Of a DNA stretch of 64,000 nt, positions 40,889 through 53,272 are shown piece after piece. The DNA comes from Luteimonas saliphila (GTDB lineage: Bacteria > Pseudomonadota > Gammaproteobacteria > Xanthomonadales > Xanthomonadaceae): NCBI RefSeq assembly GCF_016774335.1, contig NZ_JAETWA010000045.1, positions 297,592-361,591 of the forward strand, written 5' to 3'. How positions within the stretch are numbered: position 1 is the stretch's first letter; the number at the start of each line of letters is the position of its first letter. A program made the position numbers and the translations under genes. Below the pieces are notes generated by a model. That model made no database searches and was not told where the DNA came from. It saw only the letters and a program-made list of their open reading frames with translations.

Positions 40889-42706
40889 GTGCGAGGCCGG
40901 GTCCGCTGCTGCCTGCTGGCGGGCCTGCTGGCCTGCGCGGCGCAGGCGCCCGCGTCGCTGCGCCTGGAGATCGATCCCGCCGGGCTTTCCGTCGACGAGC
41001 TGGGTGCGACACGCGAACTGGCCGACCAGGCGCTCGACGCGCTCCCGCCGGCGTTCCACCAGCGTCTCGACCGGACCGTCGTCCTGCGCTGGCGCGACGA
41101 TCTGCCGCAACGGGTACATGGGCGCACGCGCAACGGGCGTGTCGGCCTCCGGCGTTCGCTGCTCGATGGCTGGATGGCGCGCGACGTCGCCGCCGGACGC
41201 GTGGACCCTTCTGCGCGCGCGGCGCTCGCGGCGCTCGTGCACGAGCTCGCCCACGTCTACGACCGTTCGCCGGGCGGCGGCCTGTCGCGCGATCCGCGCC
41301 TGCTCGACCTCGCCGGCTGGCCGGTGCGACCGCTGCGCCTGGGCCTGCGCGCGTCGCGCAACGACCTGCGCGACCGCAGTCCCGATGGCTACGAGCTGCA
41401 TTCGCCGGCCGAGTTCGTCGCGGTGAACCTCGAGCATTTCCTGCTCGATCCCGGATACGCCTGTCGCCGGCCCGCATTGCACGCGCATCTCGCCGCGCAT
41501 TTCGCCTCTGGCGCGCACGTCGGTGCGCAGGAATGCGCGCAGGCGTCGCCGTTCGTCGCCGCGGCCGACGACGGCGCCGCACTGCGGCTGCTCGACATCG
41601 ATCCGTCGCGCATCCACACCATCGACTACCTGTTCGCGGAAGCCAACGAGCGTCCGATGAGCCGCTGGGGCCACAGCATGCTGAGGCTGGTGGTGTGCGC
41701 GCCGGGGCGGCCGCGCGGCCCGGACTGCCGGTTCGACCTCCAGTACCACGTCGTGCTCTCGTTCCGCGCCTTCGTCGACGACGTGCAGATTTCCAGCTGG
41801 CGGGGGTTGACCGGCTCATATCCGTCGCGGCTGTTCGTGCTGCCGCTGGCGCAGGTGGTGGACGAGTACACCAAGGTGGAGCTGCGCGGATTGCGGTCGA
41901 TCCCGCTGCGGCTGGACGAGGGCGAGATCGCCGGCCTGCTCGAACGCGCCGCGCAGGTGCACTGGAGTTACGACGGAAGCTACTTCTTCGTCGGCAACAA
42001 CTGCGCGGTCGAGACCTGGAAGCTGCTCAACGACGGCGTGCCGCGGCTGTCGCGGGCGCGGCTGCGCAGCATCACGCCGACCGGACTGCTGCGGCGCCTG
42101 CGGCGCGAGGGCATCGCCGATGCCTCGGTGCTGGACGATTCCGCGGCGGCGCTGCGCGACGGCTACCGGTTCGAGTCGCTGGCGGGGTACTTCGCGGATC
42201 TGTTCGCGGTCGCCGACGCGCGGATCGGCCTGCCGGTCGGTGATGCGCAGGCGTGGTTCGAGCTGGACCCGGCCGCGCGCGCGCCCTGGCTCGAACGTGG
42301 CGATCTGCGCGCCGCCGCGGCGCTGCTGGTGCTCGAGCAGGCGGCGCTGCGGCGCGAGGAGGCACAGGGGCGCGAGGCGCTGAAGCAGCGCTTCCTGCGT
42401 GGCGACGGCGACCTGTCCGGCGCTACCGACGCATTGCGCGAACTGCTGGGCGACGGCGCCTACGCCGGGCGGCCCGCGGCTCTGTTGCCGGCAGGTTACG
42501 GGCTTCCGCAACGTGACGAACGCGCGGTGCTGGCCACCGCCGTGGCCGAAGACGATGCACGGTTGCGCAGCCTGCGCGACGGCCTCCAGGCGCGTGCACG
42601 CAGGTGGCTGCCGGCGCCGCAGCGCCGCAGGCTGGAACGGACCGAGGCGAACCTCGCCCTGGTCGGCGGGCATCTGCGCCGGCTGGCGGGGACCGGGTCG
42701 CCGTAG
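40889..42706 (+). CDS. DUF4105 lipoprotein with an HExxH motif
   Basis: A 605-residue exported protein. The N-terminus LLAGLLACAAQ looks like a lipobox (Cys about 16). An N-terminal region (about 90-200) has VHELAHVYDR (HExxH, H118 and H122). The central DUF4105 domain (about 240-380) has RWGHSMLRLVV (H262), FDLQYHVVLSF and NNCAVETWKLL (C372). In the Bacteroides lipoprotein N-acyltransferase Lnb, the same family, conserved His and Cys are, as I recall, catalytic, so a lipid-modifying role is possible. The HExxH part is not part of that. GTG 40889 is the chosen start; the frame upstream is shadow. Confidence 0.75.
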   Translation: MRGRVRCCLLAGLLACAAQAPASLRLEIDPAGLSVDELGATRELADQALDALPPAFHQRLDRTVVLRWRDDLPQRVHGRTRNGRVGLRRSLLDGWMARDVAAGRVDPSARAALAALVHELAHVYDRSPGGGLSRDPRLLDLAGWPVRPLRLGLRASRNDLRDRSPDGYELHSPAEFVAVNLEHFLLDPGYACRRPALHAHLAAHFASGAHVGAQECAQASPFVAAADDGAALRLLDIDPSRIHTIDYLFAEANERPMSRWGHSMLRLVVCAPGRPRGPDCRFDLQYHVVLSFRAFVDDVQISSWRGLTGSYPSRLFVLPLAQVVDEYTKVELRGLRSIPLRLDEGEIAGLLERAAQVHWSYDGSYFFVGNNCAVETWKLLNDGVPRLSRARLRSITPTGLLRRLRREGIADASVLDDSAAALRDGYRFESLAGYFADLFAVADARIGLPVGDAQAWFELDPAARAPWLERGDLRAAAALLVLEQAALRREEAQGREALKQRFLRGDGDLSGATDALRELLGDGAYAGRPAALLPAGYGLPQRDERAVLATAVAEDDARLRSLRDGLQARARRWLPAPQRRRLERTEANLALVGGHLRRLAGTGSP

Positions 42707-42769
42707 ACCCTGGCGCGGCGGGGCGCCGGATGCGCCAGTGGAGGCCGGCGATCGACCGGGGGGGCGATT

Positions 42770-43336
42770 TCAGTCCGCGCGGCCGCCGAATTCGCCGGTG
42801 GTGGTGTTCACCAGCACGCGTTCGCCGGTGACGATGTACTCCGGCACCATGATCTCCAGGCCGGTGTTGAGCGTCGCCGGCTTGGGGCGCTTGGTCGCGG
42901 TGCCGCCCTTGAGTTCCGGCGGCGTCTCGACCACTTCCAGGGTCACGTGCTGCGGCAACTGCAGCGCGACCGGCTGCTCGTCGATGATCTGCACGTAGCT
43001 GCCGCTGAGCCCTTCGGTGATGTAGCCGGCATCGTCGCCGACGACCTCCGCATCGAGCGTGTAGGGCGTGTAGTCCTCGTCGTCGAGGAACACGAAGGCG
43101 TCGCCATCCTTGTACGAGAACGTCGCCTGCCGGCGCTGCAGCTCGACCTCGGTCAGGCTGTCGTCGCCATCGAAGCTGGCATCGAGCTTGTTGCCGCCCG
43201 GCACGCTGTACATGATGAAGCGGAAGCGCACGTTGCCGCCGCGCCCCTGCGGCGAACTGCGTTCGATGTCGCGCACCTGGTAGACGGTGCCGTTGTGTTC
43301 GACGACGTTACCTTTCTTGATGTCGTAGGCTTTCAT
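42770..43336 (-). CDS. efpL: EF-P-like protein EfpL (YeiP)
   Basis: Relieves ribosome stalling on proline-rich and other difficult nascent peptides; binds between the P and E sites. The 188-residue protein has the three beta-barrels of EF-P. The loop that reaches the peptidyl-transferase centre reads [13 protein letters not shown] with Arg at residue 32, like the E. coli YeiP loop (SPTARGAAT), and there is no lysine to be modified. The end GEFGGRAD matches YeiP's MGRAD. ATG 43336; the upstream frame is shadow. The main efp is not in the window. Confidence 0.9.
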   Translation of the reverse strand: MKAYDIKKGNVVEHNGTVYQVRDIERSSPQGRGGNVRFRFIMYSVPGGNKLDASFDGDDSLTEVELQRRQATFSYKDGDAFVFLDDEDYTPYTLDAEVVGDDAGYITEGLSGSYVQIIDEQPVALQLPQHVTLEVVETPPELKGGTATKRPKPATLNTGLEIMVPEYIVTGERVLVNTTTGEFGGRAD

Positions 43337-43382
43337 TGGGAGGCTGGGATTGGGGATTGGGGAGGCGAAAAAGGAAGAGGTT

Positions 43383-43489
43383 GTCATTCCGAGCGTAGCG
43401 AGGAATCTGCAAACCGTCGCGCGAATTCCTTCAGATCTTCTGCGCGCGCGTCGATGCGGCGCGGGATCCCTCGCTGCGTTCGGGATGAC
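43383..43489. repeat. Inverted repeat pair (gtcattccgagcgtagcgagg family)
   Basis: 43383-43407 and the inverse 43465-43489 lie between efpL and the SDR gene and can form a long hairpin. A short gggattggggattgggg run at 43347-43363 resembles the GATTGGTGATT family but is degenerate. Confidence 0.7.
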
Positions 43490-43501
43490 CGCCTGCGGCG
43501 G

Positions 43502-44272
43502 TCACTTTGGGGCCAGCCGCACCGCGCCGTCGAGGCGGATGGTCTCGCCGTTGAGGTAGCGGTTGCCGACGATATAGGCGACCAGGTCGGCGAACTCCTC
43601 CGGGCGGCCGAGGCGCGAGGGGAAGGGAATCGAGGCCGAGAGCGACTGCTGCACCTCGTCCGGCATGCCGTCGACCATCGGCGTCCAGAAGATGCCCGGC
43701 GCGATGGTGTTCACGCGGATGCCGAAACGCGCCAGCTCGCGCGCCATCGGCAGGGTCATGGCGACCACGCCGCCCTTGGACGCGGAATACGCCGCCTGTC
43801 CGATCTGGCCCTCGTACGCGGCGACGGACGCGGTGTTGACGATCACACCGCGTTCGCCGTCGTCGCCGGCCTCGTTGTGCTGCATGGCCGTGGCCGCGGC
43901 CTTGGCCAGGTTGAAGCTGCCGACCAGGTTGACCATCACCGTGTTCGAGAACTGCTGCAACGGCATCGGCGCCTCGCGGCCGAGCACGCGCCCGGCGCCG
44001 AGGATACCGGCGCAGTTCACCGCCACGTTCAGTCCGCCGAGGAACTCCTTCGCCGCGGCCACGCTCGCGACCACGCCGTCCTCGCTGGCGACGTCGGTGC
44101 GGATGTACCGGGCGTTCGCCGCGCCGAACTTCGCCACCGCGGCGGCGCCCTTGTCGTCGTTGACGTCGAACAGCGCGACCTTGCCGCCGTCGGCGAGGAT
44201 GCGCTGGGCCACGGCCAGGCCGAGGCCGGAGACGCCGCCGCTGACGACGGCGCGGACGGAAGCGGAGTGCAT
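43502..44272 (-). CDS. short-chain dehydrogenase, 3-hydroxyacyl-CoA dehydrogenase type
   Basis: A 256-residue classical SDR: NAD motif VVSGGVSGLGLAVAQRI, the NAG motif in AVNCAGILGAGRVLG, Ser in IVNTASVAAYEGQIGQ, and catalytic YSASKGG. The long loop before NTASV and the ending GNRYLNGETIRLDGA are like 17-beta-HSD10/2-methyl-3-hydroxybutyryl-CoA dehydrogenases, which act in branched-chain and fatty acid oxidation. Proximity to leucine catabolism genes (46970-51099) agrees, but other hydroxyacyl substrates are possible. ATG 44272. Confidence 0.85.
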   Translation of the reverse strand: MHSASVRAVVSGGVSGLGLAVAQRILADGGKVALFDVNDDKGAAAVAKFGAANARYIRTDVASEDGVVASVAAAKEFLGGLNVAVNCAGILGAGRVLGREAPMPLQQFSNTVMVNLVGSFNLAKAAATAMQHNEAGDDGERGVIVNTASVAAYEGQIGQAAYSASKGGVVAMTLPMARELARFGIRVNTIAPGIFWTPMVDGMPDEVQQSLSASIPFPSRLGRPEEFADLVAYIVGNRYLNGETIRLDGAVRLAPK

Positions 44273-44411
44273 GGCGGGTTCCCGCGTCGGAAAGCGCGCA
44301 TTTTACCGCGCCTTCCGCCATGGGCGCGCGGACAGGCCTTCGCGCGGCAACGTGGTGGCACACGGTTCCGCCCACGCGGATGGCCGCCGGCCGTCACGCC
44401 GCGTGCCGGGT

Positions 44412-46973
44412 TCAGTGCGGCGGCGCGACGCGGCGGGCGAATTCGTCGGGCGGCAACCCGGGCGCGAACAGGAAGCCCTGGCCAACGGGCACGCCCAGTT
44501 CCAGCATGAAGCGGCGTTGCGCCTCCGACTCGATGCCCTCGGCCACGAGCCCCAGGCCCAGGCTGCGGGCGATGCCGGCCACCGCCTGGCAGACCGCCAC
44601 GTCGGAATGGTTGCCGGGCACGCCCTCGACGAACAGCTGGCTGAGCTTGAGCCCGTGGATCGGCAGCCGCCGCAGGTAGTTCAGCGCGCTGTAACCCTCG
44701 CCGAAATCGTCGATGGTCAGGATCATGCCCATCTCGCGCAGCGCGGCGAAGGTGCGCAGGGTGTCGGGCGCATCCTCGATCAGCACGCGTTCGGTGAACT
44801 CGAGCTCCAGCGCCGACCCGGGCAGGCCGTGCTCGTCGAGGGCCTCGCGGATGGTGTGGGCCAGGTCCTCGACCAGGAACTGGCGATACGAGACGTTGAC
44901 CGCGACGCGGATGATGCCGAGCCCGGCATCGCGCCACTCGGCCACCTGGCGACAGGCTTCGCGCAGCACCCAGCCGCCGATGCGGACGATGTCGCCGGTA
45001 GTTTCGGCGTGGCCGATGAAATGGTCCGGCCGCATCTCGCCGAGCTGGTGGTTCTGCCAGCGGATCAGCGCCTCGGCGGCGACCGTGGCGCCGTTGCGCA
45101 GGTCGACCTGCGGCTGGTAGACGAGCCGGAACTCGTCGTTGTCGGCGGCGCGGCGCAGGTGGGTTTCCATGCGCAGGCGGTTCTGCTGCGACTGCGCCAG
45201 CTCCGGGGTGAACGCCTGGCGACCGTTACGGATCCGGCGCTTGCTGTCGTACATCGCCGCGTCGGCGTTCTGGATCAGCACCTGCGGCCGCTCGCCGTCG
45301 CGCGGCGAGCGCGCGATGCCGATGCTGGCGGTGATCGCGAACTCCTCCTTCTCGAAGCGGAAGCTCTCGGAGAACGCGCCGAGGATGGCGTCGGCGATGC
45401 GCTCGGGCCGCGGCTCGTCGTCGGCGGTATTGCAGATCACCAGGAACTCGTCGCCGCCGAAGCGCGCGATCAGGCCTTCGGTGCCGGCGGCGCGGGTGAT
45501 GCGCCGCGCCGCGGCGTTGAGCAGTTCGTCGCCCGCGGCATGGCCGAGCACATCGTTGACCATCTTGAACCGGTCGAGGTCGATGTAGAGCACCGCGATG
45601 CCGCCGTGCAGCGGGTCGCGCATGCGGGTGTCGAGTTCGTGCAGCATCGCGTCGCGGTTGAGCAGGCCGGTGAGCGGATCGGTGCGCGCGCGGATGCGCA
45701 GGGTTTCCTGCTCCTGCTTGCGTTCGGTGATGTCCTGCAGGGTGCCGGTGATGCTGGTGCCCTCGGAGCGGTTGATCTCGGCCTCGCCGATGATCCGCAG
45801 CCACAACGGGCTGCCGTCGGCGTGCGTGCCCTGCACTTCGAGGTCGATCGGGCGGTTTGCGGAGATGGCGCGCTGCAGGGCCGCATCCAGGCGCACGCAG
45901 TCGGCCTGCGAGAGCGCTGCGAGCAGGTCGCCGATCGTCTGCATCTCGCGCCCGCCGAGGATCCGCAGCGCCTCGTCGGTCATGTACAGCGCGTCGCGGT
46001 CGACCTCCCATTCCCAGCCGCCGATGTGGGCCAGCGACTGGGCGCGGTCGAACAGCGCGCTGTCGCGCTTGAGCTGGGTGACGTCGCTGAAGAACGACAG
46101 CACCTGCACCGGCTTGCGCCCGCCCGGCGCGAACAGCGGCACACTGCTCACCGACAGCCAGCGCAGGCGCCGCTCGGGGCGATGGTAGAGGCCCAGCACC
46201 CGGCTTTCGGTGGCCTTGCCGGTGCGCAGGGTGTCCGCAGGCGGCAGGTCGCCCACCGTGATCGGACGGCCGCCCTCGTCGACCATCGCCCAGTCGCAGG
46301 GGCGCAGGTACTCCTGGAAATCGTGGTGCTCGTCGGCGCCGAGGATGCGCATGGCCGCGGCGTTGGCCTGCACCAGCCGGCCGTGGTCGTCGAGCACCAG
46401 CACGCCCTTGTCGATCACCTCCAGCAACTGGCCGTAGCGCAGTTCGGCCACGCGCCGAGCGCTCAGGTCGCGCGCCACCGCCACCACGCAGCGGCGCCCG
46501 TCGTGGGTGAACCCGGCCGAATGCACCTCCACCGGGAAGCGGGTGCCGTCGCCGCGCATGTTGGCGACCTCGATCACGTAGGTCTCGCCGCGGTTGAGGG
46601 TTTCCAGCACCGGCCGCATGTGGTCCTTGGGCAGGTCCGGGTTGAGCACTTCGATCGGCTGGCCGACGATCTCCTCGCGCGGGCGACGGTAGGCGGCCAG
46701 GCCGGCCTTGTTGAGGTCGAGCACGATGCCGCTTTCGTCGAGGATGCTGACCGGATCGGGGACCGCGTCGAACAGGGCGTGGTAGCGCAGCCGCGCGGCC
46801 TCGGCGTCGCTGCTGGCGGCGCGCAGGGCGTCTCGGGCGCGCGCGAACAGGTCGCGGGCCGCGGTCGGCAGCGCCAGGTCGCGGCAGGCCGCCTCCAGCG
46901 AGGCCACGATCTGCGCCGTCCCGTCGTTGGCGGGGGGCATCGCGGCCTCGTCCGGCAGCGGCCGAGACGTCAT
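44412..46973 (-). CDS. PAS-GGDEF-EAL c-di-GMP protein
   Basis: A soluble 853-residue sensor: three PAS/PAC regions (about 62-175; 180-300; 320-425), a GGDEF domain (about 435-590; [11 protein letters not shown] intact, no RxxD I-site before it) and an EAL domain (about 600-850). EAL catalytic pieces are [39 protein letters not shown], the Lys in [11 protein letters not shown] (the following Asp of KID is Ser), AEGIESEAQ and GQGFLF. Phosphodiesterase activity is likely, cyclase activity possible. No membrane segment. ATG 46973 overlaps the mvaB stop (ATGA), so it is co-translated with leucine catabolism. Confidence 0.88.
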   Translation of the reverse strand: MTSRPLPDEAAMPPANDGTAQIVASLEAACRDLALPTAARDLFARARDALRAASSDAEAARLRYHALFDAVPDPVSILDESGIVLDLNKAGLAAYRRPREEIVGQPIEVLNPDLPKDHMRPVLETLNRGETYVIEVANMRGDGTRFPVEVHSAGFTHDGRRCVVAVARDLSARRVAELRYGQLLEVIDKGVLVLDDHGRLVQANAAAMRILGADEHHDFQEYLRPCDWAMVDEGGRPITVGDLPPADTLRTGKATESRVLGLYHRPERRLRWLSVSSVPLFAPGGRKPVQVLSFFSDVTQLKRDSALFDRAQSLAHIGGWEWEVDRDALYMTDEALRILGGREMQTIGDLLAALSQADCVRLDAALQRAISANRPIDLEVQGTHADGSPLWLRIIGEAEINRSEGTSITGTLQDITERKQEQETLRIRARTDPLTGLLNRDAMLHELDTRMRDPLHGGIAVLYIDLDRFKMVNDVLGHAAGDELLNAAARRITRAAGTEGLIARFGGDEFLVICNTADDEPRPERIADAILGAFSESFRFEKEEFAITASIGIARSPRDGERPQVLIQNADAAMYDSKRRIRNGRQAFTPELAQSQQNRLRMETHLRRAADNDEFRLVYQPQVDLRNGATVAAEALIRWQNHQLGEMRPDHFIGHAETTGDIVRIGGWVLREACRQVAEWRDAGLGIIRVAVNVSYRQFLVEDLAHTIREALDEHGLPGSALELEFTERVLIEDAPDTLRTFAALREMGMILTIDDFGEGYSALNYLRRLPIHGLKLSQLFVEGVPGNHSDVAVCQAVAGIARSLGLGLVAEGIESEAQRRFMLELGVPVGQGFLFAPGLPPDEFARRVAPPH

Positions 46974-47872
46974 CCGGCCGCCGCCAGGGCCCGGCCGGCC
47001 TTGCTGCCGGTCTCGCGGCCGAGCAGTCCCGCCAGCCAGCGGCCGGTGTCGGCGAGTTGCGGAAGGTCGATGCCGGTCTCGATGCCCATGCCATGGAGCA
47101 TATACACGACATCCTCGCTGGCGACATTACCGGATGCGCCCTTTGCGTAGGGACAGCCGCCGGTGCCGGCGACGGCGCTGTCGACCACCGCCACGCCTTC
47201 CTCCAGGCAGGCCAGGATGTTGGCCAGGGCCTGACCCCAGGTGTCGTGGAAATGTACCGCCAGCGCCGCCATCGGCACCTCCGCGGCGACCGTGCGCAGC
47301 ATCGCGCGCGCACTGCCGGGCGTTCCCACGCCGATGGTGTCGCCGAGCGAGACCTCGTAGCAGCCCATCGCGTGCAGCGCCTTCGCCACCCGCACCACGT
47401 CGCCGAGCGGCACCGCGCCCTGGTAGGGACAGCCGAGCACGGTCGAAACATAGCCGCGCACCCGCACGCCGTCGTCGCGCGCGCGCTCGAGCACCGGCAC
47501 GAAGCGCTGCAGCGATTCGTCGATGCCGGCGTTGGTGTTGCGGCGGTTGAACGCCTCCGACGCGGCGGTGAACACGGCGACTTCGCTCGCGCCCGCGGCG
47601 CGCGCACGTTCGTAGCCCCGCAGGTTCGGCACCAGCACCGGATAGGCGATGCCGGGGCGGCGGTCGATGCCGGCGAACACCTCGGCCGCGTCGGCCAGCT
47701 GCGGCACCCATTTCGGGCTGACGAAGCTGGTCGCCTCGATGGTCTGCAGGCCGGTCGCGGACAGGCGGTCGATCAGCTCGATCTTGGCCGCGGTCGGTAC
47801 CTGCGCGGGCTCGTTCTGCAGGCCGTCGCGCGGGCCGACCTCGACGATGCGTACGCGCGCGGGCAGGGCCAT
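46970..47872 (-). CDS. mvaB: hydroxymethylglutaryl-CoA lyase
   Basis: Last step of leucine breakdown: HMG-CoA to acetoacetate and acetyl-CoA. The 300-residue TIM barrel has [16 protein letters not shown] (metal Asp and catalytic Arg), [34 protein letters not shown] (metal His pair) and the C-terminal signature [16 protein letters not shown] with the catalytic Cys. It starts one base after the stop of liuD and its stop overlaps the PAS-GGDEF-EAL start. Also called liuE. Confidence 0.94.
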   Translation of the reverse strand: MALPARVRIVEVGPRDGLQNEPAQVPTAAKIELIDRLSATGLQTIEATSFVSPKWVPQLADAAEVFAGIDRRPGIAYPVLVPNLRGYERARAAGASEVAVFTAASEAFNRRNTNAGIDESLQRFVPVLERARDDGVRVRGYVSTVLGCPYQGAVPLGDVVRVAKALHAMGCYEVSLGDTIGVGTPGSARAMLRTVAAEVPMAALAVHFHDTWGQALANILACLEEGVAVVDSAVAGTGGCPYAKGASGNVASEDVVYMLHGMGIETGIDLPQLADTGRWLAGLLGRETGSKAGRALAAAG

Positions 47873-47873
47873 G

Positions 47874-49877
<2,004 letters not shown>

Positions 49878-49920
49878 CTGCGGGGTCCTGGTGACGTTCC
49901 TGCGGGTTCGGGCCGGGATG

Positions 49921-50307
49921 TCATTCCGGACGGTGGCACACGGCCTCGATGTTGTGTCCGTCCGGATCCAGCACGAACGCGCCGTAGTAGTGTTCATGGT
50001 AGTGCGGGCGCAGGCCCGGCGCGCCATTGTCCCGGCCGCCGGCGGCGAGTGCGGCCGCATGGAACGCATCCACCTGCGCGCGACTCCGCGCGCGGAAGGC
50101 GACATGCGTATGCACGCCGGGCGCGCCGTCGTCGCCGAACCAGAAGAACGGCTCGTCGCCGCTGCCGAACCCGGCGGCGCCGTTGCCGCCGGTCGCTTCC
50201 GGCGTCATTTCCATCAGCAACGTGATGTCCAACGGGGCGAGCGCCTGGCGATAGAACCCCAGGCTGCGGGCATAGTCGGACACGGAGACACCGACGTGGT
50301 CGAGCAT
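49921..50307 (-). CDS. VOC-family (glyoxalase/dioxygenase fold) protein
   Basis: A 128-residue protein of the vicinal-oxygen-chelate superfamily: MLDHVGVSVSDYARSLGFYR (first metal His), VHTHVAFRARSRAQVDAFH (second), then HYHEHYYGAFVLDPDGHNIE (last Glu). The metal ligands are present, so it may be an active glyoxalase-like enzyme; substrate unknown. It sits between liuC (upstream, 9-base gap) and liuD in the same direction, 43 bases apart from the latter, and may be part of the liu transcript. Confidence 0.85.
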   Translation of the reverse strand: MLDHVGVSVSDYARSLGFYRQALAPLDITLLMEMTPEATGGNGAAGFGSGDEPFFWFGDDGAPGVHTHVAFRARSRAQVDAFHAAALAAGGRDNGAPGLRPHYHEHYYGAFVLDPDGHNIEAVCHRPE

Positions 50308-50316
50308 GGGCAGGCC

Positions 50317-51099
50317 TCAGGCAGTCCAGTGCGGGGGGCGTTTGTCGAGGAAGGCGGACAGGCCCTCCTGTCCCTCCGGGGACACGCGCAGCTTCGCGAT
50401 CAGCGTGGCATTGGCGGCATCGAGCGCGTCGCGGTCGCCGGTGGCCAGCACGCCGCGCACCAGCGACTTGGCGGCGGCCGCGGCGAGCGGCCCGGCCTTG
50501 AGCAGCAGCGACAGCTGGCGCTCGACCGCGGCGTCCAGCGCATCGGCGGGCACCACCTCGTGCAGCAGTCCGATCCGCAGCGCCTGCGCCGCGTCGAACA
50601 CCTCGGCGGTGGCGAACCAGCGCCGCGCCTGGCGCGGGCCGATCGCGGCGACCACGTAGGGCGAGATCACCGCCGGCAACAGGCCCAGCCGGCTTTCGGT
50701 CAGGCCGAACTTCGCTTCCGGCACGCCGATCGCGATGTCGCAGCAGGCGACTAGGCCGACCCCGCCGCCGAACGCGGCGCCATGCACCCGGGCGATCGTC
50801 GGCTTCGGCAACTCGTCCAGCGTGCGCATCAGGCGGGCGAGGGCGAGGGCGTCCTCGCGGTTCGCCGCCTCGCTGGCGGCGGCCATGCCGCGCATCCAGT
50901 TGAGGTCGGCGCCGGCGGAGAACGACGCGCCAGCGCCTTCCAGCACGACGACCCTGACCTGGGCGTCAGCGGCGGCAGCGGCCAAGGCGTCGGTGAGCAG
51001 CGCGATCAGGCCGGCGTCGAAGGCGTTGTGGAGCTCGGGCCGTTCCAGGCGCAGCCGCAGCACGGCGCCGGTGCGGTGGGTCGACAGCGGTTCCGGCAT
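50317..51099 (-). CDS. liuC: enoyl-CoA hydratase, probable methylglutaconyl-CoA hydratase
   Basis: Hydrates 3-methylglutaconyl-CoA in leucine catabolism. A 260-residue crotonase: ADLNWMRGMA oxyanion loop (first), AAFGGGVGLVACCDIAI (second oxyanion Gly region), and ESRLGLLPAVISPYVV with the likely catalytic Glu. Family members differ little, so substrate is taken from context (liuD, mvaB). ATG 51099; the frame continues upstream as shadow. First gene of the liuC-VOC-liuD-mvaB run. Confidence 0.88.
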   Translation of the reverse strand: MPEPLSTHRTGAVLRLRLERPELHNAFDAGLIALLTDALAAAAADAQVRVVVLEGAGASFSAGADLNWMRGMAAASEAANREDALALARLMRTLDELPKPTIARVHGAAFGGGVGLVACCDIAIGVPEAKFGLTESRLGLLPAVISPYVVAAIGPRQARRWFATAEVFDAAQALRIGLLHEVVPADALDAAVERQLSLLLKAGPLAAAAAKSLVRGVLATGDRDALDAANATLIAKLRVSPEGQEGLSAFLDKRPPHWTA

Positions 51100-51294
51100 G
51101 GCGTGATCCGCGAATCCTGGCAGGGGCCGCATGATAGCGGCAGGGGCGCAATGGCGCGGGTCGTCGCGAGAGCAACGCCGGGTTCGTACCGGCCCGGCGG
51201 CATGCATGTCGCATGGATGCCGCCAGCCGGACCCGCCCAGCGCTCCTGTCCGGAGACCGGAGGCGCGCACGACACGCAGGGTGCGTTAAACTGG

Positions 51295-51311
51295 ATGAGA
51301 CACATTCTCAT
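51295..51311. promoter_or_regulatory. Fur-box-like inverted repeat
   Basis: atgaga-cacat-tctcat, 9 bases before the ATG of the cytochrome c-FTR1 gene (51320). It resembles the inverted-repeat core of proteobacterial Fur sites (atgagaat-attctcat, with two mismatches near the centre). Supports iron regulation of the permease. Confidence 0.55.
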
Positions 51312-51319
51312 GCGCATCC

Positions 51320-53272
51320 ATGTCCCCACGAATCGTGCTGGCGGCCCTGCTCGCCGTCGTCCTGTCCTGTGCCCACGCTTTCCAGCCGGCCTTCGCCTCC
51401 GATGCCGCCGTCGCCACCACCTGGCGGCTGCTCGACTACATCGCGGTGGACTATCGTGAAGCCGTGGCGGACGGCGAAGTCGTCAACAAGCTCGAGTACG
51501 ACGAGATGCTGGAATTCTCGGCCACGGCGGCCGAGGCGATCGACGCGCTTCCCGCCACGCCCGCGGAAGGCCGGCTGCAGCAGGAGGCCGCGGCCCTGCA
51601 GCAGGCCATCGAGGCCAGGGCCCCGCCCGACCAGGTCGCGACCCGCGCGCGCGCCCTGGCGGCCCTGCTGGTGGAGGCGCACCCGATCCCGCTGATGCCG
51701 GCGCAGGCGCCGCGACATGCGCGCGGCGAGGTCCTGTACGCGCAACTGTGCGCCAGTTGCCACGGCGCCGGCGGCGCCGGCGACGGTCCGGCGAGCCAGG
51801 GGATGGACCCGCCGCCGATCGATTTCACCGATCGCGCGCGGGCCGACGAACGCAGCGTGTTCGCGCTCTACCAGGTGATCGACCAGGGCCTGGAAGGCAC
51901 CACGATGGTCAGCTACAACGGGTTGCCGGTCGAGGACCGCTGGGCGCTGGCCACCTACGTGGGGGCGATCGCGTACCCGGCCTCCGCTGCCGATGCCGGG
52001 CGGCAGCGGCTGGAGCGGGACCCCGCGCTGCGGGCGACCCTCGATTTCGAGCGCTACATCAACGCCACGCCCGCGGACCTGGCGAGGGAGCTGGGGTCGG
52101 CGCAGGATGCCGCGGCGATCGTGGCCTACCTGCGGCGGCATCCGGATGCGGTGCAGGGCGGGGCGCAGGCGCATGAGCCGGGTTCATCGCTGGCCGCGTC
52201 GCGCCGGCTGCTGGCCGAGTCCATGGCCGCTTACCGGGAGGGCGACGTGAAACGGGCGAGGGACCTGGCGCTGTCCGCGTATCTCGACGGGTTCGAGCCG
52301 GTCGAGCCGCTGCTCGCGGCCCGCGACACGCCGTTGATGGCGAAGATCGAGGCGGCGATGGCGCGCGTGCGCTCGGGGATCGCCGCCAACGCGGAGGCCG
52401 GCGCGCTGCAGGCCGAGGTCGACGCGCTGGACGGCCTGTTCGGCCAGGCCGAGCAGGTACTGGCGCGGCAGGGCAGTTCTGCCGCCGCCGGATTCGTCGC
52501 CGCGTTCACCATCCTGCTGCGCGAAGGCCTGGAGGCGTTGCTGATCGTGGTGGCGATCATCGCGCTGCTGCGCAAGGCCGGGCGGACCGAGATGCTGCCC
52601 TGGGTCCACGGCGGGTGGGCATCGGCGCTGGGTGCGGGCGTGCTGACCTGGGCGCTGGCCACCTGGGTCATCACCATCAGCGGCGCCAGTCGCGAACTGT
52701 CGGAAGGCTTCGGCTCGCTGCTCGCGGCGATCGTGCTGGTGTGGGTGGGCATCTGGATGCACGGCAAGAGCCGCGCCGAGGCCTGGCAGGCCTATGTGCG
52801 CGACCGGCTCGGCCGCGCGCTCGGCATGGGCTCGGGACTGTTCCTGCTTGGGCTGGTGTTCGTGGTCGTGTACCGCGAGGTCTTCGAGACGATCCTGTTC
52901 TTCGCCGCGATCTGGAACGAGGGCAACCAGGGCGCCGTGATCGCTGGCGCGGTCGTCGCGTCGCTGGTGCTGGTGGCGATCGGCTGGGCGATGATGCGCT
53001 ACAGCCGCACCCTGCCCATCGGCCGGTTCTTCCGCTACAGCGCGCTGCTGATCGCGGCATTGGCCGTGGTGCTGATCGGCAAGGCGGTCTCGGCCCTGCA
53101 GGAGGCCGGAACCCTGCCGGTCAGCTGGATCGACGGCGCGCCACGGGTGGCGTGGCTGGGGATTTCGCCGACGGTCGAAGGCCTCGCGGCCCAGGCGGTC
53201 ATCGCCCTGGTGCTGGCGATCGGGTTCGTGCTGGCCAGCCGGTCGGGACGCCGGGCGGAAGCGGCCTCCTGA
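51320..53272 (+). CDS. cytochrome c-FTR1 iron permease fusion
   Basis: A 650-residue membrane protein joining a periplasmic cytochrome c domain to an FTR1-type ferric/ferrous permease. After a signal peptide (LAALLAVVLSCAHAF) comes a cytochrome c region (about 25-230) with CASCH at 144-148 and a probable Met ligand in TMVSYNGLP. Then seven helices (about 390-640) with the paired iron motifs RExxE: LREGLEALL (R401) and YREVFETILFF (R519). FTR1/EfeU proteins import iron; fused cytochrome c suggests oxidation of Fe(II) during uptake. A Fur-like box lies upstream. No EfeO or EfeB-like gene is adjacent. Confidence 0.9.
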   Translation: MSPRIVLAALLAVVLSCAHAFQPAFASDAAVATTWRLLDYIAVDYREAVADGEVVNKLEYDEMLEFSATAAEAIDALPATPAEGRLQQEAAALQQAIEARAPPDQVATRARALAALLVEAHPIPLMPAQAPRHARGEVLYAQLCASCHGAGGAGDGPASQGMDPPPIDFTDRARADERSVFALYQVIDQGLEGTTMVSYNGLPVEDRWALATYVGAIAYPASAADAGRQRLERDPALRATLDFERYINATPADLARELGSAQDAAAIVAYLRRHPDAVQGGAQAHEPGSSLAASRRLLAESMAAYREGDVKRARDLALSAYLDGFEPVEPLLAARDTPLMAKIEAAMARVRSGIAANAEAGALQAEVDALDGLFGQAEQVLARQGSSAAAGFVAAFTILLREGLEALLIVVAIIALLRKAGRTEMLPWVHGGWASALGAGVLTWALATWVITISGASRELSEGFGSLLAAIVLVWVGIWMHGKSRAEAWQAYVRDRLGRALGMGSGLFLLGLVFVVVYREVFETILFFAAIWNEGNQGAVIAGAVVASLVLVAIGWAMMRYSRTLPIGRFFRYSALLIAALAVVLIGKAVSALQEAGTLPVSWIDGAPRVAWLGISPTVEGLAAQAVIALVLAIGFVLASRSGRRAEAAS

